Origin: Hylemonella gracilis str. Niagara R
GTDB taxonomy: Bacteria > Pseudomonadota > Gammaproteobacteria > Burkholderiales > Burkholderiaceae_C
Length of the DNA: 64,000 bases
Reading direction: 5' to 3'
Assembly: GCF_000600295.1 (NCBI RefSeq)
Contig: NZ_JEMG01000001.1
Coordinates: 1,219,062-1,283,061 of the forward strand
Both the position numbers and the translations under genes were made by a program. How positions within the stretch are numbered: the stretch's first letter is position 1; each line of letters opens with the position of its first letter. Shown in pieces: positions 1 to 9,213 of this stretch. A model generated the notes under the pieces. The model was not told the origin of the DNA. It was given only the letters and a program-made list of their open reading frames with translations, and ran no database searches.

Positions 1-2
1 AA

Positions 3-572
3 CTGCTGGGCCTGCCCTACCGCGAGGGTTTCGTGAAGAACCGCTACGTCGGCCGTACTTTCATCATGCCCGGCCAAGGGGTGCGCAAGAAGAGCGTGCG
101 CCAGAAACTCAACTGCATCACCAGCGAATTCAAGGGACGCAACGTGCTGCTGGTGGACGACAGTATCGTGCGAGGAACAACCAGCAAGGAAATCGTGCAG
201 ATGGCGCGCGAGGCTGGGGCCAACAAGGTCTACATGGCCAGCGCCGCCCCGCCCGTGCGTTACCCCAATGTCTACGGCATCGACATGCCGACGGTGGAGG
301 AGTTGGTGGCGCATGGTCGCACGGTGGAGGAGGTGCGCCAGATCATCGGCGCCGATGCGCTGATCTACCAGGATGTGGATGGCATGAAGCAGGCCATAGG
401 CAAGCTTGGCCCCAAGCTGGCGAGTTTCGAGGCTTCGTGCTTCGATGGTGTGTACGTCACCGGCGACATCCAGGCCGAGGACATCGAACGCATGAATTCC
501 AACCGGGTCAAGGCCGAGGAGGACGATGTGGACACTTCTCGACTGGCCTTGCCCAACCATCGAGGCGACTAG
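3..572 (+). CDS. purF: Amidophosphoribosyltransferase, C-terminal part (5' end outside window)
   Basis: PurF catalyses the first committed step of purine synthesis, making 5-phosphoribosylamine from PRPP and glutamine. The frame is open from base 3 and enters at the conserved [17 protein letters not shown] stretch. It then reads through the PRPP-binding loop [16 protein letters not shown], which is diagnostic for the phosphoribosyltransferase half. The N-terminal nucleophile Cys and glutaminase domain lie upstream of the window. The stop codon TAG directly abuts the metZ start. The purF-metZ order is common in proteobacteria and implies cotranscription. The tail (about 60 residues after ALIYQD) is normal for the family. 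Confidence 0.97.
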   Translation: MLGLPYREGFVKNRYVGRTFIMPGQGVRKKSVRQKLNCITSEFKGRNVLLVDDSIVRGTTSKEIVQMAREAGANKVYMASAAPPVRYPNVYGIDMPTVEELVAHGRTVEEVRQIIGADALIYQDVDGMKQAIGKLGPKLASFEASCFDGVYVTGDIQAEDIERMNSNRVKAEEDDVDTSRLALPNHRGD

Positions 573-1781
573 ATGAGCGGCCATCGACACGAGGGCCTGC
601 GGCTCCAGACCCTGGCGGTGCGCGCCGCCGTCGAGCGCAGCCAGTACGGTGAGAACTCCGAAGCCCTGTACCTGACCACTGGCTATGTGCAGCCCAGCGC
701 CGAGGCGTCGGCGCGCCGTTTCGCGGGCGAGGAAGAAGGTTACACCTACGGCCGCTCCGGCAACCCCACGGTGACGAGCTTCGAGCAGCGCCTGTCCGCG
801 CTGGAAGGCAGCGAGGCGACCATGGCCACGTCCACGGGCATGTCGGCCATCATGCTGATGTGCTTTGCCCTGCTCAAGTCGGGTGACCACGTCGTGTTCT
901 CGCAGTCCATGTTCGGCTCGACCATCAAGCTGATCGGTTCCGAGTTCGCGCGCTTCGGTGTGGAATCGACCACGGTGCCGCAGACAGATCTGGCCGCCTG
1001 GAAGGCGGCCATCCGTCCGAACACGAAGTTGCTGTTCGCCGAGACGCCAACCAATCCGCTGACCGAAGTCTGCGACATCGCCGCGCTGGCCGAACTCGCG
1101 CACAACGCCGGTGCGCTGCTGGCCGTGGACAACTGCTTCGCCACGCCCGCCCTGCAACGCCCGATCGCGCTGGGTGCGGACATCGTCATGCACTCCGGCA
1201 CCAAGTACCTGGATGGCCAGGGTCGTGTCATGGCGGGGGCCTTGTGCGCCACCGAGAAGATGGTGATCGAGAAGTTCCTGCCGGTGCAGAAAAACAGCGG
1301 CATGGTGCTCTCGCCCTTCAACGCCTGGGTCGTGCTCAAGGGCATGGAGACGCTGGACATCCGCATGAAGGCGCAAAGCGCGCTGACGCTGGAACTGGCG
1401 CAGTGGCTGGAACAGCACCCCGCCGTGGCGCGGGTCTATTACCCGGGCCTGGCCAGCCACCCGCAGCATGCTCTGGCGATGCGGCAGATGAGCCTGGGCG
1501 GCGCCGTGTTGTCCTTCGAGGTCAAAGCCAGCAATCCCGAGCAGGCCCGTGCGCGAGCCTTCCACGTGCTGGACTCCATGCAGGTTTTGTCGCTCTGCAC
1601 CAATCTCGGCGACACCAAGACCTTGCTGACCCATCCCGCCAGCACCTCGCACGGCAAGCTGTCCGAAGCACAGCGCCAGGCCGCCGGCATTGGCCAGGGA
1701 CTGATCCGCGTGGCTGTGGGCTTGGAACATCCGCAAGACGTGCAGGATGACATTGCGCGCGGCCTGAACACCTTGGTCTGA
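573..1781 (+). CDS. metZ: O-succinylhomoserine sulfhydrylase (MetZ)
   Basis: A 402-residue PLP enzyme of the Cys/Met metabolism family. MetZ makes homocysteine directly from O-succinylhomoserine and sulfide. The PLP lysine is K211 in [12 protein letters not shown], and the [10 protein letters not shown] segment near residues 57-66 is typical of the fold. The [18 protein letters not shown] opening fits MetZ better than cystathionine gamma-synthase. The ATG follows the purF stop with no spacer, and gltX begins one base after its own stop. The three genes therefore form a compact transcription unit, probably with translational coupling. Distinguishing succinyl- from acetyl-homoserine preference cannot be done by eye. 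Confidence 0.93.
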   Translation: MSGHRHEGLRLQTLAVRAAVERSQYGENSEALYLTTGYVQPSAEASARRFAGEEEGYTYGRSGNPTVTSFEQRLSALEGSEATMATSTGMSAIMLMCFALLKSGDHVVFSQSMFGSTIKLIGSEFARFGVESTTVPQTDLAAWKAAIRPNTKLLFAETPTNPLTEVCDIAALAELAHNAGALLAVDNCFATPALQRPIALGADIVMHSGTKYLDGQGRVMAGALCATEKMVIEKFLPVQKNSGMVLSPFNAWVVLKGMETLDIRMKAQSALTLELAQWLEQHPAVARVYYPGLASHPQHALAMRQMSLGGAVLSFEVKASNPEQARARAFHVLDSMQVLSLCTNLGDTKTLLTHPASTSHGKLSEAQRQAAGIGQGLIRVAVGLEHPQDVQDDIARGLNTLV

Positions 1782-1782
1782 T

Positions 1783-3204
1783 ATGACGACAAAAATTAGA
1801 ACCCGTTTTGCACCGTCCCCGACGGGCTTCATCCACCTCGGCAACATCCGTTCCGCGCTCTACCCCTGGGCCTTTGCGCGCGCGAATCAGGGCACCTTCA
1901 TCCTGCGCATCGAGGACACCGACCTTGAGCGCTCGACCCAAGCTGCCGTGGATGTGATCATCGAAGGCATGCAGTGGTTGGGCTTGGACCACGACGAAGG
2001 TCCGTTCTACCAGATGCAGCGCATGGACCGCTACAAGCAGGTGCTGGCCGAGTTGCAGGCGGCGGGCCATGTCTATCCCTGCTACATGAGCGTGGAAGAG
2101 CTCGATGCCCTGCGCGAACGCCAGATGGCGGCCAAGCAGAAGCCGCGTTACGACGGTACCTGGCGGCCCGAGCCGGGCAAGACACTGCCTCCCGTGCCCG
2201 AGGGCGTGTTGCCGGTGCTGCGCTTCAAGAACCCCCTGGGCGGTTCGGTCGTCTGGGATGACAAGGTGAAAGGCCGCATCGAGATCAGCAACGAGGAGTT
2301 GGACGATTTGGTGATCGCCCGCCCGGCTCAGAACGGCGAGGCCGTGGGCACGCCCACCTACAACTTCTGCGTCGTGGTCGATGACATCGACATGGCCATC
2401 ACCCACGTCATCCGGGGCGATGACCACGTGAACAACACGCCGCGCCAGATCAACATCTTCCGCGCGCTGGGCAAGGAGCCCCCGGTCTATGCCCATCTGC
2501 CCACCGTGCTGAACGAGCAGGGTGAGAAGATGAGCAAGCGCAACGGCGCCAAGCCCGTCACGCAGTACCGGGACGAGGGTTACCTGCCCGATGCGATGGT
2601 CAATTACCTCGCGCGCCTGGGCTGGAGCCACGGAGACGACGAGATCTTCAGCCGCGCGCAGTTCCTGGAATGGTTCAACCTCGACCACCTGGGCCGCAGC
2701 GCGGCTCAGTTCGACGAAGCCAAGCTGCGCTGGGTCAACGCCCAGCACTTGAAGGTGATGTCGGACGATGCGCTGGCCGAGTTGGTGGCGGCGCAACTCC
2801 AGAAGCGGGGTGTCGCGGTGGACGCTCGCCTGGCCGGCATCTGCGGTCTGTTCAAGGACCGGTGTGATACCACGGTGGCGTTGGCGGACTGGGCTGAAAA
2901 ATTCTATGGCGATGCGGTGGAGATTCGGGCGGAAGACCGCGCGTTGCACCTGACCGATGCGATCCGCCCGGCCTTGTCGCAATTGGTGGACAAGCTGCAG
3001 GTCTTGACGGTCTGGGACAAGACGACCATTGCGGCGGCCATCAAGGATGTGCTGGCCCAGAACAAGGAGCAGGGCTTGAAGATGCCGCAACTGGCCATGC
3101 CTGTGCGCGTGCTGGTGCTGGGCACGCCGCAGACGCCGTCGCTCGACGCCGTGCTGGCGCTGCTACCGCGCGAAAAAGTTTTGGCCCGCTTGCAGAAGGT
3201 GTGA
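1783..3204 (+). CDS. gltX: Glutamyl-tRNA synthetase
   Basis: A 473-residue class I aminoacyl-tRNA synthetase that charges tRNA-Glu. The HIGH-type signature is [14 protein letters not shown] at residues 10-23, and the KMSKR loop is [10 protein letters not shown] with K249. The cysteine-rich zinc site of the E. coli enzyme is not present around residue 100, where only [15 protein letters not shown] is seen; zinc-free GluRS forms are common. It starts one base after metZ. The gene for its substrate, tRNA-Glu(TTC), lies about 200 bp downstream, and the promoter of that tRNA operon overlaps the 3' end of gltX. Confidence 0.97.
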   Translation: MTTKIRTRFAPSPTGFIHLGNIRSALYPWAFARANQGTFILRIEDTDLERSTQAAVDVIIEGMQWLGLDHDEGPFYQMQRMDRYKQVLAELQAAGHVYPCYMSVEELDALRERQMAAKQKPRYDGTWRPEPGKTLPPVPEGVLPVLRFKNPLGGSVVWDDKVKGRIEISNEELDDLVIARPAQNGEAVGTPTYNFCVVVDDIDMAITHVIRGDDHVNNTPRQINIFRALGKEPPVYAHLPTVLNEQGEKMSKRNGAKPVTQYRDEGYLPDAMVNYLARLGWSHGDDEIFSRAQFLEWFNLDHLGRSAAQFDEAKLRWVNAQHLKVMSDDALAELVAAQLQKRGVAVDARLAGICGLFKDRCDTTVALADWAEKFYGDAVEIRAEDRALHLTDAIRPALSQLVDKLQVLTVWDKTTIAAAIKDVLAQNKEQGLKMPQLAMPVRVLVLGTPQTPSLDAVLALLPREKVLARLQKV

Positions 3205-3219
3205 TTTTTCCCCTATAAT
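3190..3219 (+). promoter_or_regulatory. Sigma-70 promoter of the tRNA-Ala/Glu/Asp operon
   Basis: A perfect -10 TATAAT at 3214-3219 lies 18 bases after a -35-like TTGCAG at 3190-3195, inside the last codons of gltX. The expected start is near 3226, about 40 bases before the first tRNA. This is the best consensus -10 I see in the window, which fits a strongly expressed stable-RNA operon. Confidence 0.75.
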
Positions 3220-3267
3220 TTGAGGCTCACGACGCTTCGGCGGGGTAGATACCTTAAAGAAATTTAA

Positions 3268-3343
<76 letters not shown>

Positions 3344-3398
3344 CCTAAGCGTCGAGAGATGGTTAAGAAACTCCTTGAGTTTCGAGTCCCAAGGTTTT

Positions 3399-3474
3399 GA
3401 CCCTATCGTCTAGAGGCCTAGGACATCACCCTTTCACGGTGAGTACCGGGGTTCGAATCCCCGTAGGGTCGCCA
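3399..3474 (+). tRNA. tRNA-Glu (anticodon TTC)
   Basis: A 76-nt cloverleaf with encoded CCA. Acceptor GACCCTA pairs with TAGGGTC. Anticodon stem TCACC/GGTGA encloses CTTTCAC with TTC at 3433-3435. The D-arm segment ATCGTCTAGAGGCCTAGGAC closely matches the standard bacterial tRNA-Glu. It is the substrate of the gltX product encoded just upstream. Confidence 0.97.
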
Positions 3475-3541
3475 AGTTTTGTGGCACTTGGCCCGTAGTG
3501 CGAGAGCAATCAAGCACCATGGGCGAACGTCACACCAACGC

Positions 3542-3618
3542 GGAGTGGTAGTTCAGTTGGTTAGAATACCGGCCTGTCACGCCGGGGGTCGCGGGTTCGA
3601 GTCCCGTCCACTCCGCCA
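3542..3618 (+). tRNA. tRNA-Asp (anticodon GTC)
   Basis: A 77-nt cloverleaf with encoded CCA. Acceptor GGAGTGG pairs with CCACTCC. Anticodon stem CCGGC/GCCGG encloses CTGTCAC with GTC at 3576-3578. Last tRNA of the cluster, followed directly by a strong terminator. Confidence 0.97.
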
Positions 3619-3624
3619 AGATAC

Positions 3625-3663
3625 AAGGGCTTGCCGCTCACCAGTGGCAAGCCCTTTTCTTTT
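3625..3663 (+). terminator. Rho-independent terminator of the tRNA operon
   Basis: An 11-bp perfect stem, AAGGGCTTGCC (3625-3635) with GGCAAGCCCTT (3646-3656), has a 10-base loop and runs into a T-rich tail, TTTTCTTTT. It sits 6 bases after the tRNA-Asp CCA. Confidence 0.92.
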
Positions 3664-3706
3664 GTCCTGAGCCGGCCCCTTTCGCGAACGAACTACCAGC
3701 ATCGTC

Positions 3707-4423
3707 ATGCGCCTGTCCATTGCCGTGTTTCGTGGCCTGCTCGTCTGGCGGCGGCGCCCGTTCTTGTCCATTGCTGGCTGGTTGCTGATGGCGATGTCCG
3801 TCGTCACACTGGCGGGGTTTGCGAAAGCCGAGGTCCGGCCTGCGGCCTTGCCCGTGCTGCTCAAGGTGCGTGGGCCGGTCGAAGGTGGCTTGGCACTGTT
3901 TCCTGATCGGGTCATCACCCGTAGCCCGCATCCGGTGGGCGGGGCGGTCTGCGTTGCCTGCGACACCCATTCCTTGCACGACCGCGGGGACTGGCACACC
4001 ACGCCGCTCTACCCAAGGGTGTACACCCGGGAAATCGACGCCGCGGCCCGTCGGCACCGACTGGACCCCGCCCTGGTGCGCGCGGTGATCCACGCCGAGT
4101 CTGGCTTCAACACCCATGCACGCTCACCCAGAGGCGCTCGCGGCTTGATGCAGCTCATGCCCGCGACGGCGCGTGCCCTGGGTGTGCGACGGCCCCATGA
4201 TCCGCGCGAGAACATCGACGGAGGGGCTCGTTATCTCGCCGAGATGCTGGCGCGCTTCCGCAACGACGTGAGCCTGGCCGCAGCCGCCTACAACGCTGGA
4301 CCGCAGGCCGTTCAGGCCCATGCGGGCGTGCCGCCCTATGGCGAAACGCGCGCTTACGTGCAGCGCGTGCGGGTGCTCTTGTACCGTTATCGTCGCGCGG
4401 CGCAACTCGACTGGCAGGGATGA
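3707..4423 (+). CDS. Lytic transglycosylase, SLT domain protein
   Basis: A 238-residue peptidoglycan lytic transglycosylase of the Slt/MltE type. The N terminus has an Arg-rich start and a hydrophobic stretch at about 20-41 ending FAKA, which suggests export by a signal peptide or anchor. The catalytic domain starts near residue 110 with the core [19 protein letters not shown], where E131 is the catalytic Glu. It continues with [10 protein letters not shown] and AYNAGPQAV. The domain reaches almost to the C terminus, so there is no extra cell-wall binding module. It follows the tRNA terminator and needs its own promoter. Confidence 0.9.
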   Translation: MRLSIAVFRGLLVWRRRPFLSIAGWLLMAMSVVTLAGFAKAEVRPAALPVLLKVRGPVEGGLALFPDRVITRSPHPVGGAVCVACDTHSLHDRGDWHTTPLYPRVYTREIDAAARRHRLDPALVRAVIHAESGFNTHARSPRGARGLMQLMPATARALGVRRPHDPRENIDGGARYLAEMLARFRNDVSLAAAAYNAGPQAVQAHAGVPPYGETRAYVQRVRVLLYRYRRAAQLDWQG

Positions 4424-4491
4424 ACTGCCCGGGGCAGGGTTGTTCGCCCAGCCTCTGCGCAAACGAAGGGCTTGGCCGACAATCTTCGGCC

Positions 4492-5562
4492 ATGGATACC
4501 TCGCAGCAGCATTTGGCGCCGGCTGGCGCATCCGATGGCGCGTCGCGCCTTCCTTCCTATTCCATGCTGGACCTGGTGGCCGTGCGCGAAGGTGGCACGG
4601 TGCGCCAAGCCCTGGACCTCGCAGTGCGCACGGCGCAGCACATCGAAACCCTGGGCTACACCCGGTACTGGCTGGCTGAGCACCACAACATGCCCGGCAT
4701 CGCGAGTTCGGCCACGGCCGTGCTGATTGGCCACATCGCGGGCGCCACGCAGCGCATCCGCGTGGGCTCGGGCGGCGTGATGTTGCCCAACCATGCGCCC
4801 TTGACGGTGGCCGAGGCCTTTGGCACCCTGGCCGAGTTGTACCCGGGCCGCATCGACCTGGGTCTGGGGCGCGCCCCCGGCACGGACCCGATGACCATGC
4901 GCGCCTTGCGGCGTGATCGTGTGGAGCGCGAGGAAGATTTTCCCCAGGATGTGGCCGAGCTGCAGCGTCTGCTGGCCCCGGCCCAGCCAGGGCAGCGCCT
5001 GACGGCCACGCCTGGCGCGGGCACCAATGTGCCGATCTGGCTCTTGGGTTCCAGCCTGTTCTCAGCTCGCCTGGCTGCGGAGCTGGGCCTGCCCTACGCC
5101 TTCGCGTCCCATTTCGCCCCGCGGTATCTCTCGCAGGCGCTGGAGCTGTACCGCAGCTTGTTTCGCCCCTCGGCGGTCCTGAGCCGCCCTTATGTGGCCA
5201 TCGGCGTGCCGGTGGTGGCTGCACCCAGCGACGACGAGGCTGATTACCTGGCCAGCAGCACCTTCCAGCGCGTGCTGGGCATCGTGACTGGCAAGCGCGG
5301 TCTCTTGCCACGTCCTGTGGAGAACTACATGGACAACCTGCACCCCCAGGAGCGTGCCGCCATCGCGGATTTTCTGGGCGTGGCCGTGATTGGCGGACCG
5401 CAGACCTTGCGGGAAGGCTTGGCGCAGTTGGCGCGGCTGACCCAAGCCGACGAATTCATCGTGGTGTCCGATGTCTACGAGGCCGAGTTGCGGCTGCGCT
5501 CGCTGGAACTGACGGCGGCGGCCATGCGGGCCCTGCCCATGATCGAGGTCGAGGCAGCCTGA
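4492..5562 (+). CDS. LLM-class flavin-dependent oxidoreductase (luciferase-like)
   Basis: A 356-residue FMN-dependent monooxygenase-like protein of the bacterial luciferase superfamily. Family signs are the start [39 protein letters not shown] and [13 protein letters not shown]. The substrate is not predictable. The frame is open upstream to an ATG at 4420 that overlaps the previous stop, but I chose 4492. Homology begins soon after it, and a GACAAT hexamer ends 8 bases before it, a pattern repeated at other starts here. There is no Shine-Dalgarno sequence. Downstream genes on the same strand each carry their own start signal. Confidence 0.88.
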   Translation: MDTSQQHLAPAGASDGASRLPSYSMLDLVAVREGGTVRQALDLAVRTAQHIETLGYTRYWLAEHHNMPGIASSATAVLIGHIAGATQRIRVGSGGVMLPNHAPLTVAEAFGTLAELYPGRIDLGLGRAPGTDPMTMRALRRDRVEREEDFPQDVAELQRLLAPAQPGQRLTATPGAGTNVPIWLLGSSLFSARLAAELGLPYAFASHFAPRYLSQALELYRSLFRPSAVLSRPYVAIGVPVVAAPSDDEADYLASSTFQRVLGIVTGKRGLLPRPVENYMDNLHPQERAAIADFLGVAVIGGPQTLREGLAQLARLTQADEFIVVSDVYEAELRLRSLELTAAAMRALPMIEVEAA

Positions 5563-5585
5563 GCTGCTGAAGGACAATCTGGGGC

Positions 5586-5858
5586 ATGAACACCAACACC
5601 GAACCCCAGGCCGGGTCTCAGGCCAACCGCCCCGAATTGCCGGACCATCTGTCCATCGATGCCCGCAGCCCGCATCATGTGGCGGCTGTGTTTCAACACG
5701 ATGTGGGCATACGCTTCAACGGCAAGGAGCGTCACGACGTCGAGGAATACTGCGTCAGCGAGGGCTGGATCAAGGTGCCCGCCGGCAAGACGCTGGACCG
5801 CAAGGGCCAGCCCCTGCTGCTCAAGCTCAAGGGCAAAGTCGAGCCGTTTTACCGCTGA
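5586..5858 (+). CDS. DUF3297 family protein
   Basis: A 90-residue soluble protein of unknown function. The core LPDHLSIDARSPHH, VGIRFNGKERHDVEEYCVSEG and the C-terminal GQPLLLKLKGKVEPFYR match the DUF3297 family, which is widespread in proteobacteria and about this length. The start is well supported by a GACAAT hexamer whose end lies exactly 7 bases before the ATG, and there is no Shine-Dalgarno. No partner is obvious from the neighbours. Confidence 0.88.
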   Translation: MNTNTEPQAGSQANRPELPDHLSIDARSPHHVAAVFQHDVGIRFNGKERHDVEEYCVSEGWIKVPAGKTLDRKGQPLLLKLKGKVEPFYR

Positions 5859-6011
5859 CCAGGTTGGAAAAGCCTGTCGTCCGGTGACGGTGGCGGGCTT
5901 TTCGGGATGCATGGCGCTGTGCGGTTGACGGTGGGTTTACGCCTTCTGCGCTCAGGGCTTTGGCTGGCCCCTACACTGGGCGCCCATACCACGCATGTGC
6001 AGGAGGTTCCC

Positions 6012-6923
6012 ATGTTGAATGCCGATCTCGACAGCGAATTCAAGTCCCTTTTGTCGATGCCCGCCGACCCGTCTGCCCAGGCCGGCGCCAGTCGGCGCAC
6101 AGTCATCAAGACCGCCCTGGGGGTCGGTTACGCGGCCTCGGTGCTGCCCATCATGGCGCAGACCGTGATCACCACGACAGCCGATGGGCTGACTGCGGGC
6201 GAGGTCACCATTCCCGCGCAAGGCGGCTTCAAGCTTCCAGCCTACCGGGCGCAGCCTGCGGGCAAGACGGGCCTGCCCGTGGTGCTGGTGCTGTCCGAGA
6301 TCTTCGGCGTGCATGAGCACATTGCCGACGTGGCCCGACGCTTCGCGCACGCGGGCTATCTGGCCGTCGCGCCCGAGCTGTTCGTCCGCCAGGGCGATGC
6401 CAAGAGTTATACCGAGATCGGCAAGCTCATGAGCGAGGTCATTTCCAAGGTGCCGGATGCGCAGGTGCAATCTGATCTGGACGCCACGCTGGCCTGGGCC
6501 GGCGCGCATGGCGGTGACCTCAGGCGCGTCGGTGTCACGGGCTTTTGCTGGGGCGGCCGGCAGGTCTGGCTGTACACCGCCCACAACCCCGCCATCAAGG
6601 CCGGTGTGGCCTGGTATGGCCGACTCGTGGGCGCGAGCAGCGACCTGACACCCAAACAACCCGTGGACGTGGCCGGACAGTTGAAGGGCCCCGTGCTGGG
6701 GCTCTATGGCGAGGCCGACACCGGCATTCCCCAGGACAGCATCGCCCAGATGAAACAGGTGCTCGCGGCGGGCAACACCAACGCCAAGGCCTCGCAATTC
6801 GTGGTCTACAAGGATGCGCCGCATGCCTTCCACGCCGACTATCGGCCCAGCTACCGCAAGGAAGCGGCCGAGGACGGCTGGAAGCGCGCCCTGGCCTGGT
6901 TCAAGCTGAACGGCGTGGTCTAA
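6012..6923 (+). CDS. Dienelactone hydrolase family protein, probably Tat-exported
   Basis: A 303-residue alpha/beta hydrolase of the carboxymethylenebutenolidase (DLH) type. The nucleophile is C179 in GFCWGG, D236 lies in LYGEADTG and H271 in APHAFHADY, giving the Cys-Asp-His triad typical of this family. An N-terminal SRRTVIK followed by a hydrophobic stretch ending in MAQ (residues about 28-51) looks like a twin-arginine signal, though about 25 residues precede it. The start at 6012 is fixed by a perfect AGGAGG at 6001-6006. The substrate is unknown; family members act on lactones, but many are uncharacterised. Confidence 0.9.
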   Translation: MLNADLDSEFKSLLSMPADPSAQAGASRRTVIKTALGVGYAASVLPIMAQTVITTTADGLTAGEVTIPAQGGFKLPAYRAQPAGKTGLPVVLVLSEIFGVHEHIADVARRFAHAGYLAVAPELFVRQGDAKSYTEIGKLMSEVISKVPDAQVQSDLDATLAWAGAHGGDLRRVGVTGFCWGGRQVWLYTAHNPAIKAGVAWYGRLVGASSDLTPKQPVDVAGQLKGPVLGLYGEADTGIPQDSIAQMKQVLAAGNTNAKASQFVVYKDAPHAFHADYRPSYRKEAAEDGWKRALAWFKLNGVV

Positions 6924-7021
6924 AGCCCTAGCGCCCGCTGGGGCGGTGCGGGCAGCACGCCACCCAGGCGCAGCGTCGGTGCAGACCTCAGGGGCTTGAC
7001 AGGTCTGGGACAATCCCGGAC

Positions 7022-7915
7022 ATGACGACCTTTTTCGCGATTCTGCTTGGCACGCTGGCGGCCGGCATCGGCAGCGTATGGCTGGCCGCCGCGCTCAGCC
7101 ACAGCCTGGCGCGTTACACCCAGCACATGCTCAGCCTGGCCGCAGGGGCCTTGCTGGGGGCCGCCTTCCTGCACCTGCTGCCTGAAGCCTTTGAAAGCGC
7201 CGCCCATCTGGCGCGGCTGGTGGCTGTGCAAGACGCCCATGTGCACAGCATCGATGCGCACACCCTGTTCATCATCCTGCTGGGTGGTGTCCTGTTCTTT
7301 TTCCTGCTCGACAAGGCGGAACTTTGGCACCACGGCCATGAACATCACCATGGGCATGCGCATCACCACGACGCCCATGATGAGGAGGGGCATGGCGGCG
7401 GGCACTCCCACCATGCAGACCATGACGCCGGGCACGGCCATGGCCGCACCGGGGTCGCTCCGATGTCCGGGGGCTGGACCGTGCTGGCGGGCGACAGCGT
7501 GCATTGCTTTGGCGACGGCATCCTGATCGCCTCCGCCTTCATGGCCGATCTGCGCCTGGGCGTGATCGCCGCCGTGGCCGTGCTGGCGCACGAGGTCCCG
7601 CATCACATGGGCGACCTGGTGGTTCTGCGGGCCGCCAGTGGCACCCGCCGTGCCGCCTTGCTCAAGGTGACATTGGCCGGAGCCATCACCGCGCTGGGTG
7701 GCGTGCTGGGCTGGTGGCTGCTGGACTGGTTGCACGATTATTTGCCGTACTTCCTTGTGATTGCCTCCAGCAGCTTCATCTATGTCGCCTTGGCCGATCT
7801 GATTCCTCAACTGCAAAAGCGCCTGAGCTTGACCGCGACCCTGGCCCAGATCAGCTGGCTGCTGGCGGGCATCGGGCTGGTCATGCTGACGGGTACCATG
7901 GCCCATGCCCATTGA
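7022..7915 (+). CDS. ZIP family divalent metal transporter with His-rich loop
   Basis: A 297-residue inner-membrane ZIP permease, probably for Zn2+ or a similar cation. It has the ZIP HLLPEAF region at about residues 51-57 and the metal-site motif HEVPHHMGD (H190, E191, H194). Between the third and fourth membrane segments (about residues 103-140) is a very His-rich cytoplasmic loop with about 20 His plus Asp/Glu, likely metal-binding. A GACAAT hexamer ends exactly 7 bases before the ATG and there is no Shine-Dalgarno. A separate zinc-type operon lies at 30.7-34.4 kb. Confidence 0.9.
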   Translation: MTTFFAILLGTLAAGIGSVWLAAALSHSLARYTQHMLSLAAGALLGAAFLHLLPEAFESAAHLARLVAVQDAHVHSIDAHTLFIILLGGVLFFFLLDKAELWHHGHEHHHGHAHHHDAHDEEGHGGGHSHHADHDAGHGHGRTGVAPMSGGWTVLAGDSVHCFGDGILIASAFMADLRLGVIAAVAVLAHEVPHHMGDLVVLRAASGTRRAALLKVTLAGAITALGGVLGWWLLDWLHDYLPYFLVIASSSFIYVALADLIPQLQKRLSLTATLAQISWLLAGIGLVMLTGTMAHAH

Positions 7916-7932
7916 ACTCCGAGGCTTCCTTC

Positions 7933-8244
7933 ATGCGTTTTGAACGTCTCTTTTTCGCCGTCTTCGGTTTTTTCCTTCGCCTCGGACTGCTGCTGCTCGG
8001 TCTGCTGGTGATGGTGTTCGTGCTGGCGCTGAGCCTCTTCATGATCCTGGGCTGGGGCGTGTATGCACTCGTCGCCCGCCTGATGGGACGGTCCGTGCAG
8101 CCCCTGGCCTTCACCATCCTGCGTCAGACGCAGGCGCAGTTTTTTCGGCGAGGCGCTCGGTCCGATGCGCGCGATGCCGGTGAGGTCATCGACGTCAACT
8201 CACGCGAGGTCGATGCCTCGCCTTCCGACCGGTTGGGGCGCTGA
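7933..8244 (+). CDS. Small membrane protein of unknown function
   Basis: A 103-residue protein starting MRFERLFF. Residues about 8-50 are almost entirely hydrophobic and probably form two membrane segments with a short turn at LGLLLLGLLVMVF / LALSLFMILGWGVYAL. The rest is a polar cytoplasmic tail rich in Arg, Asp and Ser. It starts 17 bases after the ZIP gene and may be cotranscribed. The frame is open far upstream within the ZIP gene, but the first plausible start is 7933. I do not recognise the family. Confidence 0.65.
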   Translation: MRFERLFFAVFGFFLRLGLLLLGLLVMVFVLALSLFMILGWGVYALVARLMGRSVQPLAFTILRQTQAQFFRRGARSDARDAGEVIDVNSREVDASPSDRLGR

Positions 8245-8318
8245 CGGGGCACGAGCGCGCACGGTGCATCAAAGAGGCCAGGGCGCTGCCGCCCCGGGCT
8301 TTCACGGGCGCTGCAGCG

Positions 8319-9191
8319 TCAGCCCTTGGCAACGGGGCGTGCCGGGTCGCTGCACCATTCGCTCCAACTGCCAGCGTACAGCGCGGCGCGTCCAAGCCCG
8401 GCCAGTTCCATGGCCAGCAGATTGGGCGTGGCGGTGACGCCGCTGCCGCAATGGTGCACCACCGTGGCCGGGCGGCGCCCGCCCAGGAGGGCGTCAAACT
8501 CCGCGCGCAACTGAGCCGGCGACTTGAATCTGCCGTCCGGGCCGAAGTTGTCGCTGTAAGGCCGGTTGAGCGCGCCCGGAATGTGGCCGGCCACCGGGTC
8601 GAGCGGTTCCAACTCGCCGCGAAAGCGGGCCGGGGCGCGGGCATCGATCAGGGTTTGCAGGCTCGACTGGTTGAGGTGGGTGCGCACATCTTCCACCGTG
8701 GCCAGCCGTGCCAGCAGCTTGCCTGGCTGGAAGGGCGGGTTGCCGCTTGGGGTTGCCGCTACGACCGGGCCGCTGGCCACGGGGCCCTGGATCGCCTGCC
8801 AGGCGGGCAGGCCGCCATCGAGCACGGCCACGGCCTCGTGGCCCACCCACTTGAGCATCCACCACAGGCGCACGCAGAAACTCGAACTCTGGCGGTCGTA
8901 GACCACGGCCTGCATGCCGGCATGAAAACCGACACGGGTCAGCCATTGCGCGAAGACCTCGCGTTGGGGCAGCGGATGGCGGCCTGCGTTGACTGCCTGG
9001 GCCGGGTCCTGGGCACTCAGGTGCCGATTCAGGTCGGCGCGCACGGCGCCGGCGATGCGCAGTCGTTCGAACTGGGCGTCACCTTCGGTGGGTTGGGCCA
9101 AGTCGAAACTGCAGTCGAAGATCATGAGCGGCTTGCGCTCGCGCAGCAGGCTTTGGAGTTCGGCGGCGGAAATCAGTGTGCTGTAGGACAT
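8319..9191 (-). CDS. sseA: 3-mercaptopyruvate sulfurtransferase-like rhodanese
   Basis: A 290-residue two-domain rhodanese that moves sulfane sulfur to thiol acceptors or cyanide. The C-terminal catalytic loop is HHCGSGVTAT with C248. The CGSGVT form is typical of mercaptopyruvate sulfurtransferases (SseA), whereas thiosulfate-type rhodaneses usually have CRKGV. The N-terminal half has the inactive domain with VVYDRQSSSFCVRLWWML and LDGGLPAW. The frame is open upstream for 47 residues of low-complexity sequence, so I chose the internal ATG before SYSTLISAAEL. It is convergent with the small membrane protein gene and lies just downstream of an exporter gene on the same strand. Confidence 0.9.
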   Translation of the reverse strand: MSYSTLISAAELQSLLRERKPLMIFDCSFDLAQPTEGDAQFERLRIAGAVRADLNRHLSAQDPAQAVNAGRHPLPQREVFAQWLTRVGFHAGMQAVVYDRQSSSFCVRLWWMLKWVGHEAVAVLDGGLPAWQAIQGPVASGPVVAATPSGNPPFQPGKLLARLATVEDVRTHLNQSSLQTLIDARAPARFRGELEPLDPVAGHIPGALNRPYSDNFGPDGRFKSPAQLRAEFDALLGGRRPATVVHHCGSGVTATPNLLAMELAGLGRAALYAGSWSEWCSDPARPVAKG

Positions 9192-9213
9192 GTGGGGGGT
9201 GTGGCGCGTGGTC

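Noticed and set aside
1522-3090. Long open frame (522 codons) antisense to gltX
   Set aside because: It is a GC-rich shadow frame: His/Gln/Arg-rich with no domain, and gltX on the other strand is certain.
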